From the NCBI RefSeq assembly GCF_050433385.1, contig NZ_JBNPXI010000019.1, positions 1 to 64,000 of the forward strand: 64,000 nucleotides of DNA, given 5' to 3'. Positions within the stretch are counted from its first letter, which is position 1, and each line of letters opens with the position of its first letter. Both the position numbers and the translations under genes were made by a program. Origin of the DNA: Brassicibacter mesophilus (GTDB taxonomy: Bacteria; Bacillota; Clostridia; Tissierellales; Proteiniboraceae). The notes under the pieces were generated by a model. It saw nothing but the letters and a program-made list of their open reading frames with translations, was not told where the DNA came from and searched no databases. Below, piece by piece: positions 33,588-41,443 of this stretch.

Positions 33588-35234
33588 GTGAGTACAATAA
33601 GATTAACTGGTTTGTCTGGAATAGACACAGAACAAATGATAAAGGATCTTATGAAGGCAGAAAGAACAAGAGTAGATAAAGTAGAACAGGATAAACAGCG
33701 CTTACAATGGAGACAGCAGTTGTATAACTCAATTAACAAAGATTTCGCAAATTTTATATTAAATACTAAGAAAGAATTTGGATTAACAGGTACATCATAT
33801 ACAGGTAATATGTACAGTAAATCTTTGAGTAGTTTAACCTGGGTAAAGAAAGCTATCTCATCGAACGAGAGTGTAGCCAAAGTAAGCACGACTTCAGGTG
33901 CTATCAATGGAAGTTACGAGGTTAAAGTACATAGACTAGCTGATGGTGTAAAGGCTGCTAGTGGAGCAAATGTGGATACTGATTTAAATAATATATTAGC
34001 AGGATTAAACGATGGTGATACTTTTGAGTTTAAAATTAATGAAAAGACAATTACTATTGATAAAACCGATAATATGAGTTCAATAGTCAAGAAGATTAAC
34101 TCATCAGATGCGGGGGTACAGGCATCTTATGATTCTAGTATAGGTAGACTTTTCATGCAAACAAACACCACTGGTGAAAATGCGGTACTTAATATAAGTG
34201 CTGTATCTGGATCTAAAGGAGAATCATTTATTAATGCTTTACAGCTCAATGTTACCTCATATTCATCAGATGGAACAAAGTTAACTAAAAATCTTTCAAT
34301 AGGGACAGAATATAATGGTGTTGATGCACTAGTAGATTTTGCTGGCGCAACAGGCATAAAACAACCAACTAACCAATTTACCATAAATGGCATTAGCTTT
34401 GATATAAAAGCTGAAGGCACTACAACTATAAAAGTAGACACAGATACTGATGGAGTGTATGATAAGATAAAAGGCTTTGTTGATCAGTATAATGAGATAG
34501 TAGAAAAAATGGGTAGGCTTGTTGGTGAAAAGCAATACAGAGATTTTTCTCCATTAACTAAAGAACAAAAAGAGGCCATGAGTGAAAAAGAAATAGAATT
34601 ATGGGAAGAAAAAGCAAAGAGTGGACTTTTAAGAAATGATTCTATAATATCTAGCACTATGCAGAAGGTTAGAAGCTCATTATATGCTTCAGTTGAAGGA
34701 ATAGAAGATGATTCGATTAATGCACTTTATAAAATTGGTATATCTACTGAAAAATGGGCAGCAGGATCTGTAGGTGGAAAGCTAGAAATAGATGAAGAGA
34801 AGCTTAAAAAAGCTATATCAGAAAATGTAGATGGAGTTTTAGAATTGTTATTTAAAGAAGCAGGGCCAATTACACAAACGGATGCTGATGGCAATACAAC
34901 AACTGTTCAAGGAACAGGTGGCGTTATAACTAGGATGTATGGCTTGATGATAGATGGAATGAAAGAAGTAATAAATAAGGCCGGTACAGGCGATGAATCA
35001 AGCTTATTTAAAAGCGTTAGTCGCAATATGCTGATAGAATTTGTTACTGTTCACGGTAGTATAAGTTTACTAGATGAAGATGTAAGTGACCTAAATAGTA
35101 GAATAGATGCGTTAAATGCAGATTTAATTAGAACAGAAGATAGATATTATCAGAAATTTGCTACTATGGAGAAACTTGTGCAGCAGATGAATAATCAAAG
35201 TTCTTGGATAGCACAGCAGTTGGGTGGTATGTAA
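33588..35234 (+). CDS. fliD: Flagellar filament cap protein FliD
   Basis: A 548-residue filament cap (HAP2). The N-terminal FliD domain reads IRLTGLSGIDTEQMIKDLMK, and the C-terminal FliD domain ends DLNSRIDALNADLIRTEDRY and YYQKFATMEKLVQQMNNQSS followed by WIAQQLGGM. Hook-associated coiled-coil ends and a variable beta-rich middle are as expected. It sits at the tip of the growing filament and helps flagellin fold into place. AAGGAGG lies in front of the GTG start. It is in one operon with flaG and fliS. Confidence 0.94.
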   Translation: MSTIRLTGLSGIDTEQMIKDLMKAERTRVDKVEQDKQRLQWRQQLYNSINKDFANFILNTKKEFGLTGTSYTGNMYSKSLSSLTWVKKAISSNESVAKVSTTSGAINGSYEVKVHRLADGVKAASGANVDTDLNNILAGLNDGDTFEFKINEKTITIDKTDNMSSIVKKINSSDAGVQASYDSSIGRLFMQTNTTGENAVLNISAVSGSKGESFINALQLNVTSYSSDGTKLTKNLSIGTEYNGVDALVDFAGATGIKQPTNQFTINGISFDIKAEGTTTIKVDTDTDGVYDKIKGFVDQYNEIVEKMGRLVGEKQYRDFSPLTKEQKEAMSEKEIELWEEKAKSGLLRNDSIISSTMQKVRSSLYASVEGIEDDSINALYKIGISTEKWAAGSVGGKLEIDEEKLKKAISENVDGVLELLFKEAGPITQTDADGNTTTVQGTGGVITRMYGLMIDGMKEVINKAGTGDESSLFKSVSRNMLIEFVTVHGSISLLDEDVSDLNSRIDALNADLIRTEDRYYQKFATMEKLVQQMNNQSSWIAQQLGGM

Positions 35235-35263
35235 GATTAATTTGAAAGGGTGAGGATATAGTA

Positions 35264-35656
35264 ATGACTTATAATAATATGTATCAACAATATCAGCAGA
35301 ATTCAATCATGACAGCATCACCTGAAGAATTGACTTTAATGCTTTATAATGGAGCTATAAAGTTTATCAATTTAGGAAAGCATCACATAGAGAATAAAGA
35401 AGTAGAAAAAGCTAATAATTCTATAAAGAGAGCGCAGGATATAATAATAGAGTTAAATAATACACTAGATATGAACTATGAAGTATCTCATAATCTCGGA
35501 AATATTTATAACTTTATTTTAGAAAAGTTGGTAGATGCTAATATAAAAAAAGACATTCAGCTTTTAGATGAAGCACTACTCTTAATAGAAGAAATAAGAG
35601 ACACATGGAAAGAAGCTATGAAAAAAGCTAGAAAGATAAAATATGGAGCTCTATAA
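35264..35656 (+). CDS. fliS: Flagellar export chaperone FliS
   Basis: A 130-residue helical chaperone that binds the flagellin C-terminus and prevents early polymerisation. Typical pieces are YQQNSIMTASPEELTLMLYN, then GAIKFINLGKHHIENKE, ELNNTLDMNYEVSHNLGNIY and a final TWKEAMKKARKI. Its binding target is the D0 C-terminus of flagellin, the very segment that exists in two versions around the intron at 14.36-14.83 kb. Confidence 0.94.
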   Translation: MTYNNMYQQYQQNSIMTASPEELTLMLYNGAIKFINLGKHHIENKEVEKANNSIKRAQDIIIELNNTLDMNYEVSHNLGNIYNFILEKLVDANIKKDIQLLDEALLLIEEIRDTWKEAMKKARKIKYGAL

Positions 35657-35672
35657 GCTAGGAGTAGATAAC

Positions 35673-36143
35673 ATGGTGGAAAGCAGTATACGCGAAATGA
35701 TTTCATTAACAGATAAAAAACTTAAAGAATTGAAAGGCTTTTTAAACCTTAAGCTAAAGCAGAAAGAAGCAATTGAAAAAGAGAATATGGAAGACATTGA
35801 ATCTACTTTAAATACTTTTCAAAGCAAAATCAATGCAATAGACGAAATAGATTCAACTTATTTACTCAAACTTAATGAGCTAAAAGTTAATCTAGGCATA
35901 GATTCTATAAGTCAGATAAACAGTACAGAGTACCCTTGCATTGATAGCCTAATTATCAGAATAGATGAAATAAATGCTACACTAAAAGCCATAAATGTAA
36001 TTGATGATGAAAATAATCTATTAATGAAGGAAAAGCTTGAAGGGACAAAAGAAAAGCTTAAAAATCTTAGGCAAGGTCAAAAGATGAATAAGAGCTACAA
36101 TGCTATTTCGTATGGAACAATGTTTATTGATCAGAAAAACTAA
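35673..36143 (+). CDS. FlgN/FliT-like flagellar chaperone (tentative)
   Basis: A 156-residue, highly helical and charged protein directly behind fliS. The coiled-coil body (LKELKGFLNLKLKQKEAIEK) and the tail NLRQGQKMNKSYNAISYGTM, then FIDQKN, look like FlgN-type chaperones, in which a K-rich helix is followed by a short tail ending in FIDxK. FliT, the FliD chaperone, normally holds this position. I chose the ATG at 35673, with AGGAG in front. Exact class is open. A strong terminator follows, so it ends the flaG operon. Confidence 0.65.
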   Translation: MVESSIREMISLTDKKLKELKGFLNLKLKQKEAIEKENMEDIESTLNTFQSKINAIDEIDSTYLLKLNELKVNLGIDSISQINSTEYPCIDSLIIRIDEINATLKAINVIDDENNLLMKEKLEGTKEKLKNLRQGQKMNKSYNAISYGTMFIDQKN

Positions 36144-36203
36144 TTGCTTTAATATTAAAAAATAGAATAATGTTAGACTGAATAAATAGTTATACATTAT
36201 AAG

Positions 36204-36243
36204 AACTCCTTGGACAGATATATCTGTTCAAGGAGTTTTTTTA
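36204..36243 (+). terminator. Terminator of the flaG-fliD-fliS operon
   Basis: AACTCCTTG...CAAGGAGTT with an inner GACAGATATATCTGT and a TTTTTTT tail. A textbook rho-independent terminator. Confidence 0.92.
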
Positions 36244-36376
36244 TTAGAAGATTTGGACGTAAGACTTTAGAACTATTTAGGGTTTATTAAGTAAAATTCC
36301 GACCTCAGTAATAGTAAAAATATGCTATTATATCCATATGGCAAATATAAGAAAAAATGTAAAGGAGAATTGGGAT

Positions 36377-36991
36377 ATGGGATACCAGAGATGGGAAAAA
36401 AACGAAGTAGAATATTTATTAAAAAACTATACTACAACAAGTCTAAATGATATGGCAAAGACCCTTAATAGAACTAGAGATTCTATATTTAAGAAAGCAA
36501 AGAGATTAGGATTAACAAATAAAGTAGCGTGTTGGTCATTAGAAGACATTGAGTTGTTAAGTGAAAAGTGGGGGATACTGACGACAGATTATATTGCAAC
36601 ACTGTTAAATAGAACAGAATTATCTGTTAAAAAAAAGGCTCTAGAATTAGGCTTGGGACCTTCTCGAATAGGAAATGGAGAGTATTTGACTACAGGTGAT
36701 ATTGGATATTTGTTAAACAAAGATCCTAATTTAATATACAGATGGGTAAGGGATGGTTACATAAAAGGTAAAAGATTTGGTGAAAAGGGAATTTTTAGAG
36801 TAAAACCAAAAGATTTTGTAGTATTTTTAAAATCACATCCTAACAAATGGAATAGTAATGATGCTAGAATTGATCTAATTAAAGGCTATTTACACGATTC
36901 TTTCGAATTGCCTAAATGGTTCCTGGCTAAATTAGAGAAGGATAGAGCAGTATGGAACTATGGGGATGTAGATTGTGTGAAGACTAATTAA
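36377..36991 (+). CDS. Multi-HTH DNA-binding protein (two Myb-like units plus a MerR/Xis-like unit)
   Basis: A 204-residue protein. Two similar Myb/SANT-like units occupy residues 1-85: RWEKNEVEYLLKNYTTTSLN with DMAKTLNRTRDSIFKKAKRL, then WSLEDIELLSEKWGILTTDY with IATLLNRTELSVKKKALELG. A third unit, YLTTGDIGYLLNKDPNLIYR, then WVRDGYIKGKRFGEKGIFRV, resembles a MerR/excisionase HTH. No enzymatic domain is seen. The Myb-like units resemble the N-terminal unit of the homing endonuclease at 14921-15979. I chose the ATG at 36377 with AAAGGAG in front. It stands alone between two terminators; target and role are unknown. Confidence 0.75.
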   Translation: MGYQRWEKNEVEYLLKNYTTTSLNDMAKTLNRTRDSIFKKAKRLGLTNKVACWSLEDIELLSEKWGILTTDYIATLLNRTELSVKKKALELGLGPSRIGNGEYLTTGDIGYLLNKDPNLIYRWVRDGYIKGKRFGEKGIFRVKPKDFVVFLKSHPNKWNSNDARIDLIKGYLHDSFELPKWFLAKLEKDRAVWNYGDVDCVKTN

Positions 36992-37078
36992 TCTTTTTTA
37001 CAAGTTTCATGTAACAATGATCTAAAAGCAATAGAGCAGTCAATAACTTCTCATGTTGTAAAAAATATAGTAAATTAT

Positions 37079-37106
37079 AAGGACTCTGTAATGGAGTCTT
37101 TTTTTA
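37079..37106 (+). terminator. Terminator behind the multi-HTH gene
   Basis: AGGACTC-TGTAAT-GGAGTCT with a run of seven T. The stem is short but the tail is strong. Confidence 0.75.
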
Positions 37107-37228
37107 TGTTACCAGCAACATAATATTTGTAAAATTATGTAGAAAAATGTTGAAATATAAAGAAAATTAAGATAACATGTATATAATTATATTTACAAAA
37201 TTATTGCGCTGAGGTGAAGAATTGTATA

Positions 37229-38542
37229 GTGAAAAAATTAGTCGGTGGCAAAGTAAAGTTATACTACAGAGAGTATTTGATAGTAATTATAGTTGTTTGG
37301 GTTAGTTTAACAGTGTTCTTATCATATTTTTCATATGCCAGGATTGCAGAAAACATTAAAGAACAGCTAGGTAATAAAGCAATGCTGTTAGCAAAAGATA
37401 TAGCACAAAGGTTTGTTTTAAAAGAAGAAGACATCAAAAGACTGCTTGAATTAGATTTTAACCAAGTGTTAAAGGATCCTATAAATATGGAGTTTGAGAA
37501 TGATGTAAGAGCAGTAATCAAAGACTCTGATATTAAATATGTTTATCTTGAAGCTCCTTTATTAGATTCAAAAGAAAAATATACTGTTGAGCATGGTGAA
37601 GAAGAGACATACAATGCAAAAGCAGGAACTCCTTTACAGAGCATATACTTATTAGATGCAGTGATAAGCGATGAGGTGCGAATGAAGGACACTGGTGGCC
37701 GATGGTATGTAGACAAAGATAGGTATAACGTAATGGACGAAGAGTTTTTAAATGCGTATAAAAGTAAAAAACCATCTTGTCATGTTGTTAAAGATAGATG
37801 GGGTGATTATATAACTGGATATGCACCTTTTTATGATGAAAAGGGAAATTATGTAGGGCTAATAGGTGTAGATATATTTATGTCAAAGTATAATACAGTT
37901 TTAGACGAATACCTAATATGGATATTTAGTTTTATCATTATTAATTTAATTATTGGAACAGTAGCAATACATCTTGGATTTAAAGCGAAAAGTGCAGAAA
38001 AATATGCTAAAGAAAAAGAATTACTTTCGAATATTGATGATCTGACGTTGATACTTAATCGACGAAAGTTTCGTGAGATATTTGAAGAAGAATGGGAAAA
38101 AGGCATTGAACGTAATCAAGAGCTTTCGTTACTTTTAATAGACTTAGACTATTTTAAAGAGTATAATGACAATTACGGACATCTTAAAGGAGACGAACTT
38201 TTAACCAAAATAGCTTTATTACTAAAAAGTGAAGCAGAAAAATACGGAGGGTCTGTAGCTCGCTATGGTGGTGATGAATTTATAGTGTTGTTTCCTAGTA
38301 TAGGTATAGAACAATCGAAAAAAATAGCAAATAATATTATAGAAGCACTGCACAACCTTAAAATAGAGCACGAGTATTCACCAATTAGCAATTATCAAAC
38401 TTTAAGCATTGGCTTAGCTAGTATAATCCCCAAAAAGAAAGCAGATCCACAGGCCTTATTTGGTGATGCAGATAATGCTTTATACCAAGCAAAGCGTTAT
38501 GGCCGTAATAAAGTTTGTGTATGGGAAAATAAGTCTTATTAA
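37229..38542 (+). CDS. Membrane diguanylate cyclase (GGDEF)
   Basis: A protein of about 437 residues. A first membrane helix (EYLIVIIVVWVSLTVFLSYF) is followed by an extracytoplasmic sensor of about 190 residues of the Cache type (GTPLQSIYLLDAVISDEV, GDYITGYAPFYDEKGNYVGL, then IGVDIF), a second helix (IWIFSFIIINLIIGTVAIHL) and a GGDEF domain. That domain has NIDDLTLILNRRKF and YGGDEFIVLFPSIG, with the full GGDEF active site, so it should make c-di-GMP. The start is either GTG 37229 or GTG 37214; the latter overlaps the GAGGTG ribosome site. It sits in the flagellar region, where c-di-GMP would tune motility. Confidence 0.9.
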   Translation: MKKLVGGKVKLYYREYLIVIIVVWVSLTVFLSYFSYARIAENIKEQLGNKAMLLAKDIAQRFVLKEEDIKRLLELDFNQVLKDPINMEFENDVRAVIKDSDIKYVYLEAPLLDSKEKYTVEHGEEETYNAKAGTPLQSIYLLDAVISDEVRMKDTGGRWYVDKDRYNVMDEEFLNAYKSKKPSCHVVKDRWGDYITGYAPFYDEKGNYVGLIGVDIFMSKYNTVLDEYLIWIFSFIIINLIIGTVAIHLGFKAKSAEKYAKEKELLSNIDDLTLILNRRKFREIFEEEWEKGIERNQELSLLLIDLDYFKEYNDNYGHLKGDELLTKIALLLKSEAEKYGGSVARYGGDEFIVLFPSIGIEQSKKIANNIIEALHNLKIEHEYSPISNYQTLSIGLASIIPKKKADPQALFGDADNALYQAKRYGRNKVCVWENKSY

Positions 38543-38562
38543 CTTACAAGGGAGAGATTTGT

Positions 38563-38787
38563 GTGGAGAATAGCACAGATGTAAAAATAGGCAAGAAATA
38601 TAAGCATTTTAAAGGTAAAGATTATCTTGTACTAAACCTAGCAAAACATTCTGAGACGCTAGAAGATTTAGTAGTATATCAAGCACTTTATGGAGAATAT
38701 GGGATATGGGTAAGACCACTCTCTATGTTCCTAGAAAAGGTTGAAGTTGAGGGGAAATTAGTTAACAGATTTGAACTTATGGAATAG
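38563..38787 (+). CDS. DUF1653 domain protein
   Basis: A 74-residue protein with the DUF1653 pattern: IGKKYKHFKGKDYLVLNLAK, then HSETLEDLVVYQALYGEYG and IWVRPLSMFLEKVEV. The family is a small beta-barrel of unknown function often found near nucleotide-related genes. The start is a GTG behind GGGAGAG. It probably shares the mRNA of the GGDEF gene, which ends 20 bases upstream. A terminator follows. Confidence 0.85.
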   Translation: MENSTDVKIGKKYKHFKGKDYLVLNLAKHSETLEDLVVYQALYGEYGIWVRPLSMFLEKVEVEGKLVNRFELME

Positions 38788-38836
38788 GGCTTATCAGTTA
38801 GATGATTTTCTGTAACTATAAATACAAAAAAGACCT

Positions 38837-38880
38837 AAGGACGGATAATTTCAAATCTAAGAAAAAATCCGTCCTTTTAA
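38837..38880 (+). terminator. Terminator behind the DUF1653 gene
   Basis: AAGGACGGAT (38837-38846) and ATCCGTCCTT (38867-38876) pair around a 20-base loop and are followed by TT. Confidence 0.75.
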
Positions 38881-40106
38881 TAATAGATACTAAGGTAGGT
38901 GTACCAACCAGCTAACGTTTTTGGTGGAACATCATTGAACAATTTATCACTCTTTCTAATTATCTTTTACCTTTATAATCCTTTCTTATATTTTTACGTC
39001 TAATTGTAATTTTTAAATTTGTTAAACACTTATAATCTTCAAACTATTTATTAAAATCTTAGCTTAACATTAAATCCTTATATTGCATCCTTCAATTAAC
39101 TAAACTTACACTAATAAAAAAATAAACAACTTACTCATAATCTTTGGTCGGTATAGAGCTACCTTGTTCTATTAATTAAATTATACAGCAAAAAATTCTA
39201 TTTGTAAACACTATTTTCAGAATATTAAAAAAATAACAATGAAAATATAAACCTCCTTTCTACTATATGGGGTTCTATTTATTCATCAGAAAAATTAATC
39301 GGATAAATATTCAAAATAGAAGCTAATATCTCTGTTTTTTGTTGCATATACTTATACTATATGTGCTGAATTATAAGTATTTTAATATCAATATATAGTA
39401 TCTTAATATTTATTATCCACAATAAAAAGAATAACTATAATCGTTAAAAAATTGATAAAATTACAAACAATATCTCAAAACTTGTAGAAATGACAGTTTT
39501 CCACTGTGTACACACGTGTTTTTCCACACTATAGCATGTACAAATTAACAGTTTTCCACAGACTTATACACATTATCCACAAAACACACTATATTATATC
39601 CACATAATAATAACATCAATGCTGTGGATAAACAAGTAATTTATTATGCATATAAGTGCATAAATATCATATTTTTTATTGTTTTAAATAGTATGTAATT
39701 GTAAAATGGTGTTACATTATATTAATTTAATGTAGAAACATTAACTTAATATGCAGTAAGACATTAACCAGTATCTAATAATGGTGCATCTTGAAGACAG
39801 GTATTTTATTAATGTAAATTTATTATAGGATAAATTTCAGATATTTTGTTGAATGCGGAAATCATTAAAGTAAAGTAAAAAATATGAAAAATAAAATTAA
39901 TGTTAATTAAGACATGTTGTGGGTATCATATATATAAATAAAGAATAAATAATTTCAAAATATATTGATGAAAATTTTACAAAATATTTCGAAAGTTTGA
40001 AGGAGATAAAGAAAATTTGTTGAAATATATAATAAAAATAAATACTAATGATACTTAATATCTTTATCTTTTTTTCAAATATTTATACTGAAAGGAGTTG
40101 GAGTAT
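38881..40106. other. Long gene-free, very AT-rich region
   Basis: About 1.2 kb between two plus-strand genes with no credible reading frame on either strand. Its centre holds the DnaA-box cluster described separately. Right of the cluster, roughly 39640-40080, is a very AT-rich stretch that would melt easily and that also has to contain the hpf promoter. Left of it, 38881-39410 shows nothing I can name. Confidence 0.7.
39413..39631. promoter_or_regulatory. Cluster of eight DnaA-box-like 9-mers
   Basis: Compared with TTATCCACA: perfect at 39413-39421, 39573-39581 and, on the minus strand, 39623-39631. One mismatch at 39520-39528 and 39552-39560 (TTTTCCACA), 39564-39572 (TTATACACA, directly abutting the perfect box) and 39596-39604 (ATATCCACA). 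Two mismatches at 39497-39505. Seven lie within 135 bases. Such a cluster is typical of an origin, a DnaA-titration site or a DnaA-regulated promoter. No dnaA or dnaN lies nearby, and genes on both sides point the same way, which argues against a bidirectional origin. Confidence 0.75.
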
Positions 40107-40640
40107 ATGAAATTTACTATTAGCGGAAAAAATATGGAGGTAACAGACGCTCTAAAGGATGTAACAGAAAAGAAATTAAGTAAGTTAGATAAATACTTTG
40201 TTGAGAATGTACCAGTAGATGCAACATTAAGTGTTGAGAAAAATAGACAGATTATTGAGGTCACAATTCCTTTTTCAGGAGCTATTTTAAGAGCAGAAGA
40301 AGCAACTGAAGATATGTATAATTCAATTGATAATGTAGTGGATGTATTAGAAAGACAGATTAGAAAACACAAAACAAAGCTTCAAAAAAGAAATAAGGGT
40401 CTAGAGACAATTAGATTTGAAAACATTCAAGCACTTCCTCCAGCAGATCAAGATAAGGAGCCAAGTATAGTAAAAACAAAGAAATTTGCATTAAAGCCTA
40501 TGGACGAAGAGGAAGCAGTACTTCAAATGGAGCTACTAAGACATAGCTTCTTTGTATTTAGAAATGCTGATACTGATGAAGTGAATGTAGTTTATAAAAG
40601 AAAAGATGGAAATTATGGCTTAATAGAGCCTCAATTCTAA
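40107..40640 (+). CDS. hpf: Ribosome hibernation-promoting factor, long form
   Basis: A 177-residue long HPF. The N-terminal S30AE domain (MKFTISGKNMEVTDALKDVT, then EKKLSKLDKYF) binds the 30S decoding centre; the C-terminal domain (DEEEAVLQMELLRHSFFVFR, then NADTDEVNVVYKRKDGNYGL) dimerises two ribosomes into inactive 100S particles. The ATG at 40107 gives the family start and has AAAGGAG upstream. The very long leader with DnaA boxes is unusual, and a strong terminator follows, so hpf is a single-gene unit. Confidence 0.95.
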   Translation: MKFTISGKNMEVTDALKDVTEKKLSKLDKYFVENVPVDATLSVEKNRQIIEVTIPFSGAILRAEEATEDMYNSIDNVVDVLERQIRKHKTKLQKRNKGLETIRFENIQALPPADQDKEPSIVKTKKFALKPMDEEEAVLQMELLRHSFFVFRNADTDEVNVVYKRKDGNYGLIEPQF

Positions 40641-40651
40641 AAAATAGATAT

Positions 40652-40686
40652 AAAAGCGGTAGAGAAAAAATCTCTACCGCTTTTTG
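40652..40686 (+). terminator. Terminator of hpf
   Basis: AAAAGCGGTAGAGA and TCTCTACCGCTTTT pair perfectly around a short A loop, followed by T. Very strong and symmetric. Confidence 0.93.
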
Positions 40687-40767
40687 CTGCGACTAAAAAA
40701 AGGGATTTATAATAAAATATAGAACTTAGACTACTATAGGGATAATAGCAAAAGGGGGAGATTCACA

Positions 40768-41361
40768 TTGCTTATAGAAAGTTTATTAGCTTCAATAGTT
40801 ATTGGATTAATCAGAGGAGGGAAGCTTTCAAGGTTTTCACACATACGATTTACAAAAGTTTGGACATTTATACTGGCCGTTATTTTACAGGTAGGTATAA
40901 TTTTATTTGGCTTAAGTGGTAATCACATTGTGCTTAAATATATAAAGGAAATATACATAGCATCCTACGTATTATTATTTATAGGTATACTACTTAATAT
41001 AAATTACAGATCACTTTGGGTTGTAATTATTGGTACGCTTGCAAATCTATTTGTATTTTTTACAAATGGCGGGAAAACACCTATATCTGTTGAATCGCTA
41101 AAGCTAATAGGGTTTAGTGACTTAGCTACTATGGTTGAAGGTGGAAAAGTTACATTATATACACCACTAGCAGAGAGTACAAAATATGCGTTTTTAGGAG
41201 ACATTATAACAGTTCCGCAGCCTTATCCATATCCTCAGATACTTAGTGTTGGAGATATTATAATAGCTCTTGGCCTGTTCTTGTTTGTACAGAGTATTAT
41301 GTTAAATGAAGGCTATGATAGGGCGAATATGATAAGGTTTAAGTATAGAGGCAGACTGTAG
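40768..41361 (+). CDS. DUF5317 family membrane protein
   Basis: A 197-residue integral membrane protein with about five hydrophobic helices (for example LLASIVIGLIRGG, FILAVILQVGIILFGL, IASYVLLFIGILLNI, WVVIIGTLANLFVFF, VGDIIIALGLFLFV). The pattern GxxxRGGKLxxxxxxxF near the start and TNGGKTPISVESL in a loop fit DUF5317, a family of unknown function in Clostridia. The start TTG follows AAAGGGGGAG. secA comes next after 82 bases. Confidence 0.8.
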   Translation: MLIESLLASIVIGLIRGGKLSRFSHIRFTKVWTFILAVILQVGIILFGLSGNHIVLKYIKEIYIASYVLLFIGILLNINYRSLWVVIIGTLANLFVFFTNGGKTPISVESLKLIGFSDLATMVEGGKVTLYTPLAESTKYAFLGDIITVPQPYPYPQILSVGDIIIALGLFLFVQSIMLNEGYDRANMIRFKYRGRL

Positions 41362-41443
41362 AGCACGTGTACTCTTGTAACATATTGACATTAGTGATAA
41401 AATATATTGATAAAGCAAATTATTTAATTTGAGGTGAAAGCAC

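Noticed and set aside
39235..39260. Minus-strand Shine-Dalgarno-like AAAGGAGGT in the gene-free region
   Set aside because: The only start at a workable distance is followed by a stop after four codons; no gene is supported.
39413..39631. DnaA-box cluster as the chromosomal oriC
   Set aside because: No dnaA, dnaN or recF nearby and gene direction does not change across it. Kept as a cluster of unknown role.
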